This document shows positions 1 to 6,074 of a stretch of DNA of 30,384 nucleotides, one piece after another. This DNA comes from an uncultured Clostridia bacterium (GTDB taxonomy: Bacteria > Bacillota > Clostridia > UMGS1810): the NCBI GenBank assembly GCA_937959315.1, contig CALGRC010000047.1:1-30384 (forward strand). The letters run 5' to 3'. A program made the position numbers and the translations under genes. Below the pieces are notes generated by a model. That model was not told the DNA's origin. It ran no database searches and saw nothing but the letters and a program-made list of their open reading frames with translations. Numbering within the stretch: position 1 is the first letter of the stretch; every line of letters starts with the position of its first letter.

Positions 1-59
1 AAAAGAACTGGCTTTTGAGGAGGTGATTTCTCCTTAACCTTTCTCTTTTTGTGTCTTTT

Positions 60-221
60 TTATTGACTATTGTCCACTCGCCGCTTTTCATCGTTTGGTT
101 GTGGCATTTTGTTTTCCTCCATCCATGCAACGGTTGCCATCAAGCCAACCTTTAGCGACCAGTATTTGATAGCCAGAAACAGTATGATAATGGTTTCTGC
201 TATGATTATCGCAACATACAT
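60..221 (-). CDS. small single-pass membrane protein of the element
   Basis: This 53-residue reading frame starts at ATG, 5-6 bases after a strong GAGGAGG ribosome binding site, and ends at TAA. Residues about 2-18 (MYVAIIIAETIILFLAIKYW at the start) form a hydrophobic helix, followed by a short polar tail rich in Lys, Arg, Glu and Asp. It begins 21 bases after the stop of the gene at 243-749 on the same strand, so the two are probably co-transcribed. I recognise no family. Small membrane proteins of this shape are common in phages and ICEs, but its role is unknown. Support is the ribosome binding site, the operon position and the amphipathic layout. The antisense frame on the plus strand lacks these. 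Confidence 0.55.
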   Translation of the reverse strand: MYVAIIIAETIIILFLAIKYWSLKVGLMATVAWMEENKMPQPNDEKRRVDNSQ

Positions 222-242
222 CCTCCTCACACGCTTTCTTTT

Positions 243-749
243 TCACCAATCCTGTTTCTTTGTCTTTGTATATGGCTCATCGTCTGTACCAAAACTGCTA
301 TCAAAAATAAAATAATCACCAATATTTATCCCGTCATATATTTCTTTACTAACAAAGTAATTTTCTGTTTCAAACTCTTTCTTTTCATCGTTGTATTTTT
401 TTATGTAAACAACATACCTATCTGGATAATCGATTACATATGGAATATTTATAATTGTCGTTGTTTTTCCGTTATATATGGATGTTGGCAAAATTACAGT
501 TTCTGTGCGAGCCGGTCGAAACTCTTTCTTATAAACATCCCCCTCTGTTACTTTGTTTCCGCATCCTGCCAAAAACAATGCAATACAGCAAATAACCGCA
601 ACACAACATAATACAATCAGTATTTTTCTTGCATATGAAATTTCGGTTTCAATCAAACCGTTTATCTGTGTTAGTTTTGCACACACCTTTTCAAGCAACA
701 TAAAGTTTGTCGGCCTGTCACCTTTTTTGTATTGCAATAATCTTTTCAC
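243..749 (-). CDS. hypothetical membrane-anchored protein
   Basis: The frame starts with GTG, preceded by GGGGGAG about 9 bases upstream, and encodes 168 residues. Residues 1-40 are polar and probably cytoplasmic. Residues about 42-62 form one transmembrane helix rich in Val, Ile and Cys, ending in LAGCG. The remaining about 105 residues are soluble and probably extracytoplasmic, with several beta-prone stretches. The LAGC resembles a lipobox, but it lies at residue 60, too deep for a normal lipoprotein signal, so I read it as a simple membrane anchor. It sits between two small same-strand genes in the A+T-rich element. Function is unknown and I recognise no family. Confidence 0.7.
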   Translation of the reverse strand: MKRLLQYKKGDRPTNFMLLEKVCAKLTQINGLIETEISYARKILIVLCCVAVICCIALFLAGCGNKVTEGDVYKKEFRPARTETVILPTSIYNGKTTTIINIPYVIDYPDRYVVYIKKYNDEKKEFETENYFVSKEIYDGINIGDYFIFDSSFGTDDEPYTKTKKQDW

Positions 750-786
750 CCTCTCATCTCCCCCAGGAAATTTCAGAGCGGCTGCT

Positions 787-954
787 CTAAACCATTATCC
801 GTGCATATAATTCCTGCTTCGCTTGTTCCAATAGATATACCGCAGCATTTACAGAGTATCCTTTCCCAGAAATACATGAAATAATTTGTTCGATTGTTTT
901 GTTCCCATCTTGCGCCTTTATCAAAACATCGTCAACATATGTATCAGCAACCAA
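787..954 (-). CDS. small hypothetical protein of the element
   Basis: A 55-residue frame begins at TTG after an exceptionally strong GGAGGAGGTGAGAGGG sequence. An ATT one codon earlier is an alternative start. It ends at TAG, 37 bases before the next gene. The protein is acidic to neutral and probably helical (VADTYVDDVLIKAQDGNKT, then a second helix to the end), with no membrane segment. The strong ribosome binding site and the placement directly upstream of the 168-residue membrane protein suggest one transcript. I do not recognise the family. It ends at TAG, which shows that TAG works as a stop in this element. Confidence 0.5.
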   Translation of the reverse strand: MVADTYVDDVLIKAQDGNKTIEQIISCISGKGYSVNAAVYLLEQAKQELYARIMV

Positions 955-1005
955 AATCCCTCTCACCTCCTCCCGCGTTTATAGTGAATTAAAATCATTC
1001 ATACG

Positions 1006-1034
1006 TTGCTTTTCAGCCAATCTCATGATATAAT
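1006..1034 (+). promoter_or_regulatory. sigma-A type promoter for the 138-residue protein
   Basis: TTGCTT at 1006-1011 and a perfect TATAAT at 1029-1034 are separated by 17 bases. The start codon of the next gene is 22 bases downstream of the -10 box, with AAGGA in between. Confidence 0.6.
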
Positions 1035-1055
1035 CCAACAAAAAGGATTGATTAC

Positions 1056-1472
1056 ATGATTTACTTTGACAAGGAAACAACGCAACTACTCAAATACATT
1101 TGCAAGCATGAAGGAGAATCCGAGAAAACCCTACGTCGAAAATTCGGCGATGGCGTTTCCAGTACGTTAATTTTGCTCGTCCAAGATCAATACATACTTG
1201 CAAAAGACGATGACGGCAAATGGCACGAACACGACAAACTGCCGTTTTATTCAAGCGACCTTTTCACATACTTCGCAACCCCAAAAGGGAACGAGCTTAT
1301 AGAAACAAAAATTTTCAATTTCAGAAAGTGGTTCATCCCTTTAGCGATCTCTATTGTTTCCATAATGATAAGCGTCGCTTCTTTGGTATCGTCACAATTT
1401 GGCGAGCAAAAATATAAATGCAACTGCCATTATTGCAACCAATACAATGTCGCTGATAGCTATCCAGAATAA
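1056..1472 (+). CDS. winged-helix-like protein with C-terminal membrane helix
   Basis: The ATG follows AAGGA and a good promoter. The first 85 or so of 138 residues look like a small winged-helix fold: helices at 8-18 and 23-31, a recognition-like helix at 34-46, and a beta wing around 46-60. Residues about 92-112 are a transmembrane helix, followed by a short tail with three Cys (CNCHYC). Such HTH-plus-membrane proteins occur in mobile elements, but I cannot name a family and infer no target. It runs against the flanking leftward genes. Its last 81 bases overlap, tail to tail, the 3' end of the gene at 1392-1595, so one of the two may be misread. Confidence 0.65.
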   Translation: MIYFDKETTQLLKYICKHEGESEKTLRRKFGDGVSSTLILLVQDQYILAKDDDGKWHEHDKLPFYSSDLFTYFATPKGNELIETKIFNFRKWFIPLAISIVSIMISVASLVSSQFGEQKYKCNCHYCNQYNVADSYPE

Positions 1473-1595
1473 GAGATTGCTTTTCACACGTCTTGTGTGT
1501 GCGCTACACGCCACCAGCTGTTCCAGTGTGTATTGGACAAAATCTTGCAACGCTGCACAACCGCGTTTGTTTTTTTCATCTGGTTGTTTTTTCAT
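1392..1595 (-). CDS. small C-terminally anchored membrane protein
   Basis: I chose the ATG at 1595 over an upstream TTG because it has AGGGAGGTGAGAAGG directly in front. The 67-residue product has a basic N-terminus, an amphipathic middle (residues 14-40) and a hydrophobic C-terminal helix (about 45-66) ending LLAKL, so it is probably tail-anchored. It follows the Cro-like gene by 13 bases and likely shares its transcript. It overlaps the convergent gene at 1056-1472 by 81 bases. Its function is unknown. Confidence 0.5.
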   Translation of the reverse strand: MKKQPDEKNKRGCAALQDFVQYTLEQLVACSAHTRRVKSNLLFWIAISDIVLVAIMAVAFIFLLAKL

Positions 1596-1608
1596 CCTTC
1601 TCACCTCC

Positions 1609-1812
1609 CTAACAAGCTCTGTCTGTTTCCGTCTCGAATAATTCTTCAAACGAGCAAGAAAACAGTTTCATCAATTTCAGACATTCATTAGGCGTAAATC
1701 TGCCGGATTTCTTTTTTTGTTCATATGATTTACGACAAATGCCTAAAAAATCAGCAACTTGTTGATTTGTCATGCCGATTCTTGCTTGTTCCGCTTTAAG
1801 ATTAGGATACAA
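1609..1812 (-). CDS. Cro-like helix-turn-helix regulator
   Basis: A 67-residue XRE-type DNA-binding protein. The helix-turn-helix covers residues about 12-35 (MTNQQVADFLGICRKSYEQKK), followed by TPNECLKLMKLFSCSFEELF, which is typical of small Cro/C1-family regulators that end with a short dimer helix. I chose the TTG at 1812 because GGAGG lies 8 bases upstream. The frame stays open further but no better site exists. It is the first gene leftward from the divergent switch and faces the larger repressor at 1976-2497. By analogy with temperate phage switches it is the Cro-like partner that favours the lytic or transfer programme. The pairing is inferred from layout. Confidence 0.75.
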   Translation of the reverse strand: MYPNLKAEQARIGMTNQQVADFLGICRKSYEQKKKSGRFTPNECLKLMKLFSCSFEELFETETDRAC

Positions 1813-1828
1813 CAAAATCACCTCCAAA

Positions 1829-1838
1829 ATTACCAAAA
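1829..1838. promoter_or_regulatory. candidate repressor operator O1 (ATTACCAAAA)
   Basis: The 10-bp ATTACCAAAA lies between the leftward promoter and the Cro-like gene. It recurs, inverted, at 1867-1876 and in variant form at 1901-1917. A bound regulator here would block leftward transcription. Confidence 0.5.
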
Positions 1839-1854
1839 TGCTTATCTTGATATT

Positions 1855-1883
1855 ATATTATCATCGTTTTGGTAATTTGTCAA
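1855..1883 (-). promoter_or_regulatory. leftward promoter of the switch, with operator in the spacer
   Basis: On the minus strand TTGACA (1878-1883) and TAATAT (1855-1860) are 17 bases apart. The spacer contains ATTACCAAAA (1867-1876), the same word as at 1829-1838, so a bound repressor would cover the polymerase site. It should drive the Cro-like gene and those behind it. Confidence 0.75.
1867..1876. promoter_or_regulatory. candidate repressor operator O2 (inverted copy)
   Basis: TTTTGGTAAT is the exact reverse complement of ATTACCAAAA at 1829-1838. It falls inside the leftward promoter spacer. Confidence 0.55.
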
Positions 1884-1900
1884 GCTATTTTTCTAAAAAA

Positions 1901-1917
1901 ATTATCAAATTGGTAAT
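1901..1917. promoter_or_regulatory. candidate repressor operator O3 (imperfect palindrome)
   Basis: ATTATCAAATTGGTAAT reads almost the same on both strands and contains the ATTACCAA half-site in both directions with one mismatch. It ends 7 bases before the -35 box of the rightward promoter, a placement that suits autoregulation of the repressor gene. Confidence 0.55.
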
Positions 1918-1924
1918 AAAAGTG

Positions 1925-1953
1925 TTGACATTTTTAATATTCCGGATTATACT
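1925..1953 (+). promoter_or_regulatory. rightward promoter of the repressor gene
   Basis: TTGACA (1925-1930) and TATACT (1948-1953) are 17 bases apart, close to the sigma-A consensus. The repressor start codon is 22 bases downstream, after AAGGAGGTG. Confidence 0.8.
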
Positions 1954-1975
1954 GTTAATCAAGGAGGTGAAAAAA

Positions 1976-2497
1976 TTGGTTTCTTTTGGAGATAGATTGG
2001 TTGAGGCCAGAACAAAGCAAGGATTATCACAAAAAAGAATGGCGGAACTGCTTGAAATTACCCCAACAAGATTGAACTATTGGGAAAAGAACAAGAGAGA
2101 ACCAGATGTAGAAATGATTAAGAAAATATCTGCTTTGTTGAAAACCGATCCAAACTATCTATTAGGAGTTGATGATAATTTCCGAATGAGAGAACTATTG
2201 ACACCAAAAGAAAAAACGCTGATCAATTCTTACAGAAGTTTGTCTGATACCGGTAAACTATTTGTTGAATCAGCCATTAACCTCGAACTGGAACGACAAA
2301 AACAACAGGTAGAAACAGACACCCTAAAATCCCTCAGCATGAAGGAACTGTTAGAGGCAAACCGCCTAGAGGACGCGCCCAGATATGGGGTGGCTGCGGC
2401 GGCAACCGGAAACAATGAAAAATTCCTTGTATCCAGGGAAAATGAAATAGAAGCAAAAAAGATACTGGACGATATACACAACCAGAAATTGGATTAA
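1976..2497 (+). CDS. C1/ImmR-like repressor
   Basis: A 173-residue protein starting at TTG, 7 bases after AAGGAGG. Earlier in-frame starts would place the promoter inside the gene. Residues about 4-62 are a classic Cro/C1 helix-turn-helix (LVEARTKQGLSQKRMAELL, then an operator-reading helix in ITPTRLNYWEKNKREPD). Residues about 75-120 are helical and probably mediate dimerisation. The Ala/Gly-rich stretch RYGVAAAATGNNE near 145 looks like an exposed loop. There is no S24 autocleavage peptidase domain. In ICEBs1-type elements such repressors are instead cut by an ImmA protease encoded next door, and the following gene is exactly that family. It likely represses the leftward promoter through the ATTACCAA sites and regulates itself. 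Confidence 0.8.
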   Translation: MVSFGDRLVEARTKQGLSQKRMAELLEITPTRLNYWEKNKREPDVEMIKKISALLKTDPNYLLGVDDNFRMRELLTPKEKTLINSYRSLSDTGKLFVESAINLELERQKQQVETDTLKSLSMKELLEANRLEDAPRYGVAAAATGNNEKFLVSRENEIEAKKILDDIHNQKLD

Positions 2498-2557
2498 CCT
2501 GTCAAACACACAATAGCGTGCGGGCATCTCTGGAAATAAATATAAGGAGATGCTGTC

Positions 2558-3241
2558 ATGCAAAAACTATGGAAAGCACTGTCATTTGCACGGGAACTCA
2601 ACAAGCATATCACCTTTGCAAATGTAAGGAATAAATTGGAGGAGCACGGCTGGGATACCGTCATATACAACACCCCGCACGGCGATGCATATTTGGAGAA
2701 ACTATCCAGATACCTGCCGCAATATGCGAAAACAACGCCGGGTTTTGCATTCCGCGGGAATATCAGCCAATGCATATGTATTGATGGGAATTTATCAGAT
2801 GCAGACCGGCTGCGCGTCATCCTGCACGAGGCGGGGCACATCCTGCTCGGCCATCCGGTATTGACAGAGCAGACGCTGCATGTACCGAAAAATCCAGAAC
2901 ACGAAGCCGAAGCCAACCAGTTTGCACGGCGCGTGATGCAGCACCGCCGATACACAAAGACTGGCATCATTGCCGCAGCATGCGTAGTGGCAATCGCTGT
3001 TTGTGTTTGGATAGCAATATCCAGACAGCCTGCCGAAACTGGCAATTCACCGGCCATACCATCTGCTGCACCCCATACACAAGGCGCATCGGATAGCGTC
3101 CACGTCACCAAAGACGGGGACAAATTCCACCGGGCAACCTGCCCGTACATAGACGGTAAAGATACGCTGGCACTCACCTTAGACGAGGCACACCAGATGT
3201 ACCAGCCATGCAAATATTGTTTTAGCGACATGCAAGACTAA
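2558..3241 (+). CDS. ImmA/IrrE-type metallopeptidase with membrane anchor and Cys-rich tail
   Basis: A 227-residue protein with AGGAG 10 bases before the ATG. Residues about 20-130 are an ImmA/IrrE (DUF955-type) zinc peptidase: LHEAGHILLGH puts the HExxH at 90-94, and EHEAEANQFA (114-123) supplies the third metal ligand. In ICEBs1 this family cleaves the neighbouring repressor to induce the element, so the repressor at 1976-2497 is the likely substrate. Unlike ordinary ImmA, this one continues through a transmembrane helix (about 136-154) and a Pro/Ser-rich linker into a small module with H191, C195, C218 and C221 (FHRATCPY ... PCKYC). That pattern resembles the Ada-like zinc-binding module attached to some secreted nucleases. 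The module would lie outside the membrane if the peptidase is inside. The anchor and tail are visible; a sensing role is inference. Confidence 0.8.
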   Translation: MQKLWKALSFARELNKHITFANVRNKLEEHGWDTVIYNTPHGDAYLEKLSRYLPQYAKTTPGFAFRGNISQCICIDGNLSDADRLRVILHEAGHILLGHPVLTEQTLHVPKNPEHEAEANQFARRVMQHRRYTKTGIIAAACVVAIAVCVWIAISRQPAETGNSPAIPSAAPHTQGASDSVHVTKDGDKFHRATCPYIDGKDTLALTLDEAHQMYQPCKYCFSDMQD

Positions 3242-3243
3242 AT

Positions 3244-3327
3244 TGTATCATAACACTTTGAGCGACTAACCAGGACGACATAACAATCTACACCATGTAT
3301 GCCCTATCGCTATTGTGTTATGATACA
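3244..3327. repeat. 13-bp perfect inverted repeat with 58-base loop
   Basis: TGTATCATAACAC (3244-3256) and its exact reverse complement (3315-3327) flank 58 bases. Inside, AGCGA and TCGCT can pair again, so an RNA would fold into a long two-part stem. No U-run follows, so it is not a standard terminator. It lies directly after the metallopeptidase gene. It could be a structured RNA, or a binding site for a recombinase or directionality factor. Confidence 0.6.
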
Positions 3328-3331
3328 TGCC

Positions 3332-3357
3332 GCCCGGTCGGCTGCACCCGGCTGGGC
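3332..3357 (+). repeat. G+C-rich hairpin
   Basis: GCCCGGTCGG and CCGGCTGGGC pair over 10 positions in plus-strand RNA, with two G-U wobbles, around a 6-base loop. On the minus strand the wobbles become mismatches, so a plus-strand transcript is favoured. No U-tract follows. Confidence 0.45.
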
Positions 3358-3509
3358 ATAGATTGGCATATATCATGTATATTTTGCGTTTTATATTGTA
3401 TCACATATTCGTTTTTTCAACAATATTCGACAATTATATTTTGCGGCCCCGTTTGAATGTCTGTCCATATTTTGATGGGCAGGCTTTTGTAATAAAAGAG
3501 GTGATTTTT

Positions 3510-4697
3510 ATGCTTGGAAACATAAGAAAAAGAGGGGCAACTTGGTCATATCAATTTTATATCGGCATGGTGGATGGAAAAAAACGGTATAAAACAAAAG
3601 GCGGGTTCCAAACAAAAGGAGAGGCGAGCGCGGCGCTTAGAACCGCCCTAACCGACTATGAGGAAAAGGGATATATAGAGCCGTCAAAACTCACCCTAAA
3701 CGAATTTGCAGACGAATGGCTGGAAAACTATATAAAACCCGTAAGAAAAATATCTACGTATAACAGATATGTCGGCCTGTACAACAAATACATCCGAGAT
3801 ACAATCGGCGATATTCCGCTTGCAGAAATAAAGGCGTATCATATCGACAAAGTGCTGATTACAAATTATAACCAGGTAAGCACCAGCACATTGCAAAGTG
3901 TATATGGCACAATCAATACCATATACAACCGTGCACTACGGCTGCGCGTTGCCAAAGATAACCCATGCCGGTACGTTGACCGCCCAAAGCGCGAAAAAGT
4001 CACTTATCAGGTACTTGATGAAAAGGAAATACAGCAAATGCTGCAGGCGCTCGACCTGTCCGATAAATGGGATTATCAATTCTATATCGCCCTCAACATT
4101 ACAATCGAACTGGGTCTGCGTCGCGGGGAACTGGCTGGGCTGGAATAGAAGGATATTGATTTTGATAACCACACAGCCACCATTAAAAGCAACTTAATCT
4201 ATACAAATGGGCACACCTATATACAGACGCCAAAAACAGAGGAAAGCAAACGCACTTTATTTATATCAGACCAACTATTGGCACTCCTAAAAAAATACAA
4301 ACTGCACCAGGCAGAAAATAAACTAAAATACGGCGAATTCTATATAAAAAATATATTTGACGGCAAAGAATACGATTTTGTTATGCGCTGGGAAAACGGG
4401 CATTACATCCATCCTTTGTATTACACAAATAAAATCACTAAGGTAATAAAAAAAGCCGGTATAAACAAAAAAATACGCTTCCACGACCTGCGCCATACAA
4501 ATGCCACACTGTTATTAAAGCAGGGGATTGATTTTAAAGTAATACAAAATAGGCTCGGCCATGAGGATATATCCACTACCATAAACATTTATTCCCACGT
4601 CGATTTGCAGATGCAAAAAGAAGCTACAAACAAACTTATATCAGCATTAAATTTTGAAAAAAATTCAGACAGAGAATGTCAAGAGAATGTCAAATAG
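3510..4697 (+). pseudogene. tyrosine recombinase/integrase interrupted by an amber codon
   Basis: The ATG at 3510 follows AAAAGAGGTG. Read through, the gene has 395 codons, normal for Tn916/phage-type integrases. Residues 1-55 match an arm-type DNA-binding domain and about 62-150 a SAM-like core-binding domain. The catalytic domain follows from about 168. All catalytic residues are present: Arg in LGLRRGE (204), HDLRH (H325, R328), LGH (H351) and Tyr in NIYSH (361). However, codon 213 (4146-4148) is TAG, in the segment GLE-stop-KDID, where relatives usually have Trp (LxWxDID). A single TGG to TAG change explains it, with no frameshift. The gene itself ends at TAG, as does the gene at 787-954, so TAG is unlikely to be read as an amino acid. 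The truncated product would lack HxxR, H and Tyr, so integration and excision should be lost unless supplied in trans. An assembly error is possible. Confidence 0.9.
4671..4692. repeat. tandem 11-bp direct repeat at the integrase 3' end
   Basis: AGAGAATGTCA occurs twice back to back (4671-4681 and 4682-4692), in the last codons of the integrase and 9 bases before the rnpB terminator hairpin. Short direct repeats near the integrase end of an element are often recombinase arm sites. Here that is inference. Confidence 0.5.
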
Positions 4698-4701
4698 CAA
4701 A

Positions 4702-4724
4702 GGCGCGGTTGTGAAAACCGCGCC
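4702..4724 (-). terminator. rnpB terminator hairpin
   Basis: GGCGCGGTT and AACCGCGCC form a 9-bp G+C-rich stem with a 5-base loop. On the minus strand it is followed by TTTGCTATTTG, a weak U-tract, about 9 bases past the RNase P RNA 3' end. On the plus strand no U-run follows, although the hairpin may still slow transcripts coming from the integrase. Confidence 0.65.
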
Positions 4725-4732
4725 ATTACTGG

Positions 4733-5086
4733 ATTTGAGCAAGCCTATAAGCCGGGTTCTGTATTTGACAGCCATCTATCTAGGCCGTACATTTCTGTAC
4801 CGCTCCAGCCGCCCAGCCGGGGGAACGCCGGGCCGGCGGATATCCCCCTGTTTGGGCGTTGCATCAGGTGGGGTTTACACGGCGGGACGGTCGCCCAGTC
4901 CCCCGGTGAGCCTTTGCCTCACCTTTTCACCCTTACCGCATACTGCTATGCGGCGGTTCTTTTCTGTTGCACTTTCCTTAGAGTCGCCTCCACTGGGAGT
5001 TACCCAGCACCCTGCCCTATGATGCCCGGACTTTCCTCGTGCGGGCCTTTACAGGACACCGCCCGCGGCTGTCTGGCTTACTCGCC
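4733..5086 (-). ncRNA. rnpB: RNase P RNA, class A
   Basis: The catalytic RNA of ribonuclease P, which trims the 5' leader from tRNA precursors. The minus strand carries the conserved blocks in order: AGACAGCCGC after the P1 strand, GAGGAAAGTCCGGGC (CR-I region), AAGGGTGAAAAGGTGAGG, GTAAACCCCACC, and near the end ACAGAACCCGGCTTATAG (CR-V region). P1 closes between GAGTAAGCC at the 5' end and GGCTTGCTC at the 3' end with one G-U pair. The layout is the ancestral class A type and not the Bacillus class B type, as in many Clostridia. Length is about 354 bases. The ends are set from P1, the promoter and the terminator, and may be off by a few bases. Confidence 0.95.
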
Positions 5087-5091
5087 TTCCC

Positions 5092-5121
5092 ACTATATCA
5101 TGCCGGCAGGCCACTTGTCAA
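5092..5121 (-). promoter_or_regulatory. rnpB promoter
   Basis: On the minus strand TTGACA (5116-5121) and TATAGT (5092-5097) are 18 bases apart. Transcription would start about 6 bases downstream, at the GGCGAG that begins the P1 strand of RNase P RNA. Confidence 0.75.
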
Positions 5122-5130
5122 TGCAAAAAT

Positions 5131-5144
5131 ACGGCCCATGCCGT
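5131..5144. terminator. bidirectional Rho-independent terminator closing the large operon
   Basis: ACGGC-CCAT-GCCGT forms a 5-bp stem with a 4-base loop, with A-runs before it and T-runs after it on both strands, so it can stop transcription in either direction. It lies 3 bases after the stop codon of the last operon gene (5148) and just upstream of the rnpB promoter. Confidence 0.8.
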
Positions 5145-5147
5145 TTT

Positions 5148-6059
5148 TTATAAGTATATCTTTGCCGCCTGTGCTCGGTACTGCGCCTCAAACGCGTCCC
5201 CGTCAAACCGCACGTCCAGCTTTGGCAAATCTGCCAGCTTCACCCGCTTGCCGGTTTTCCGCGCCGCTTCGCAGGCCAGCATCAGCTCAATGGGCACACA
5301 CAGCTCGTCCACGCTGGCAACGGCGCCCTGCCGCCCCTCCAGTTGGTCGCAAATACGTTCAATCAGCGCCCGGTAGAGCTTGTCGGCGTCCACCTGAAAG
5401 GTGGTATCCTCCCGGTCAGTGACAACGGTAAAATTAAAATTCAAATACCTGCCGTTCACCAGCAACAGCACCGCCCTGCCGCCGCCGGCAAACTGCACCA
5501 AAAACAATTCCCCAGCCTCGCTGTCGGACATACGCTCCACCCAGGCCGGCTTATCCTTTAGCAAGGCGCACACGCCCTCGGCAATGTGGACGGCGTAGTT
5601 AAAGGTATCCACGCCAACCGTTGCAAATACCGGCTCCACCTTGCCCCGCGCCCGCTGCAGGAACCCGGTGATTTCCTCGCAATACCGCACCGAAGAGCTG
5701 CCCAGGATCACCTTTCCTTCCGCCGATAAGGCGCGAAGGTGCGCAAGGTCGGCCAAATTGCCCACCATGGGCTTATCCAGAAACACCGGCTTATTCAGTG
5801 CGAAAAACGGCTGTGCATACGCCAGGTGCTTATCCCAGTTACAGCCCTGGATAAACCCAACGTCTACCTCCCCGGCCAGTTGCTCGAGCGTACCGAACCG
5901 CCGGATGCCATATGCACTGCAAAAAGCGGACACCTCATCCTCCCCGCGGAAACCGTCATTGTACAGCCCGGAAAACACGCACCGGCCGCTGCCGGCCATA
6001 CTTTTGACAAACCCCAGCGGATGGGAGGTGTCAATATTGACAATCCCTATTTTTATCAT
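5148..6059 (-). CDS. Gfo/Idh/MocA-family oxidoreductase
   Basis: A 303-residue predicted NAD(P)-dependent sugar or sugar-acid oxidoreductase, and the last gene of the operon. I chose the ATG at 6059 because AAGGAAG lies about 9 bases upstream. The GTG three codons earlier almost touches that site. The N-terminal Rossmann half begins MIKIGIVNIDTSH, a variant of the usual GxGxxG loop seen in a subgroup of the family. FLDKPM (93-98) is the equivalent of the conserved EKP motif, with Lys97 as the catalytic-type lysine. The C-terminal half (about 120-290) is the alpha/beta substrate domain. Family members oxidise or reduce inositols, hexoses, uronates or amino sugars. The substrate is not readable here, but the lyase operon favours a uronate-derived product. 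Confidence 0.85.
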   Translation of the reverse strand: MIKIGIVNIDTSHPLGFVKSMAGSGRCVFSGLYNDGFRGEDEVSAFCSAYGIRRFGTLEQLAGEVDVGFIQGCNWDKHLAYAQPFFALNKPVFLDKPMVGNLADLAHLRALSAEGKVILGSSSVRYCEEITGFLQRARGKVEPVFATVGVDTFNYAVHIAEGVCALLKDKPAWVERMSDSEAGELFLVQFAGGGRAVLLLVNGRYLNFNFTVVTDREDTTFQVDADKLYRALIERICDQLEGRQGAVASVDELCVPIELMLACEAARKTGKRVKLADLPKLDVRFDGDAFEAQYRAQAAKIYL

Positions 6060-6074
6060 ACCTGCCACTTCCTT

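Larger units (their letters stand above)
3242..3509. other. 268-base intergenic region before the integrase
   Basis: I find no convincing gene here. It holds the 13-bp inverted repeat, then a second hairpin at 3332-3357 (a 10-bp stem with two G-U pairs, loop CTGCAC). An A+T-rich stretch (about 3,361-3,460) could hold the integrase promoter, but I see no clear -35/-10 pair. The open frame that enters the integrase from here lacks a ribosome binding site. Confidence 0.5.

Noticed and set aside
1..59. Possible terminator or new gene start at the left edge
   Set aside because: GGAGGTGATTTCTCC can form only a very short stem, no start codon follows in either direction within the window, and the next gene would be outside, so nothing can be supported.
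70..315. 81-codon plus-strand open frame
   Set aside because: Antisense to the small membrane protein at 60-221, which has a GAGGAGG site and operon context. This frame has neither.
3327..3509. N-terminal extension of the integrase frame
   Set aside because: The extra residues have no ribosome binding site and no family similarity. AAAAGAGGTG precedes the ATG at 3510, where the arm-binding domain begins.
3510..4697. Reading TAG as an amino acid (amber recoding) in the integrase
   Set aside because: The same gene and the gene at 787-954 end at TAG, and the position is a normal Trp site, so a point mutation is simpler.
4654..5022. 122-codon plus-strand open frame starting in the integrase end
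   Set aside because: Almost all of it is antisense to RNase P RNA, so coding is very unlikely.
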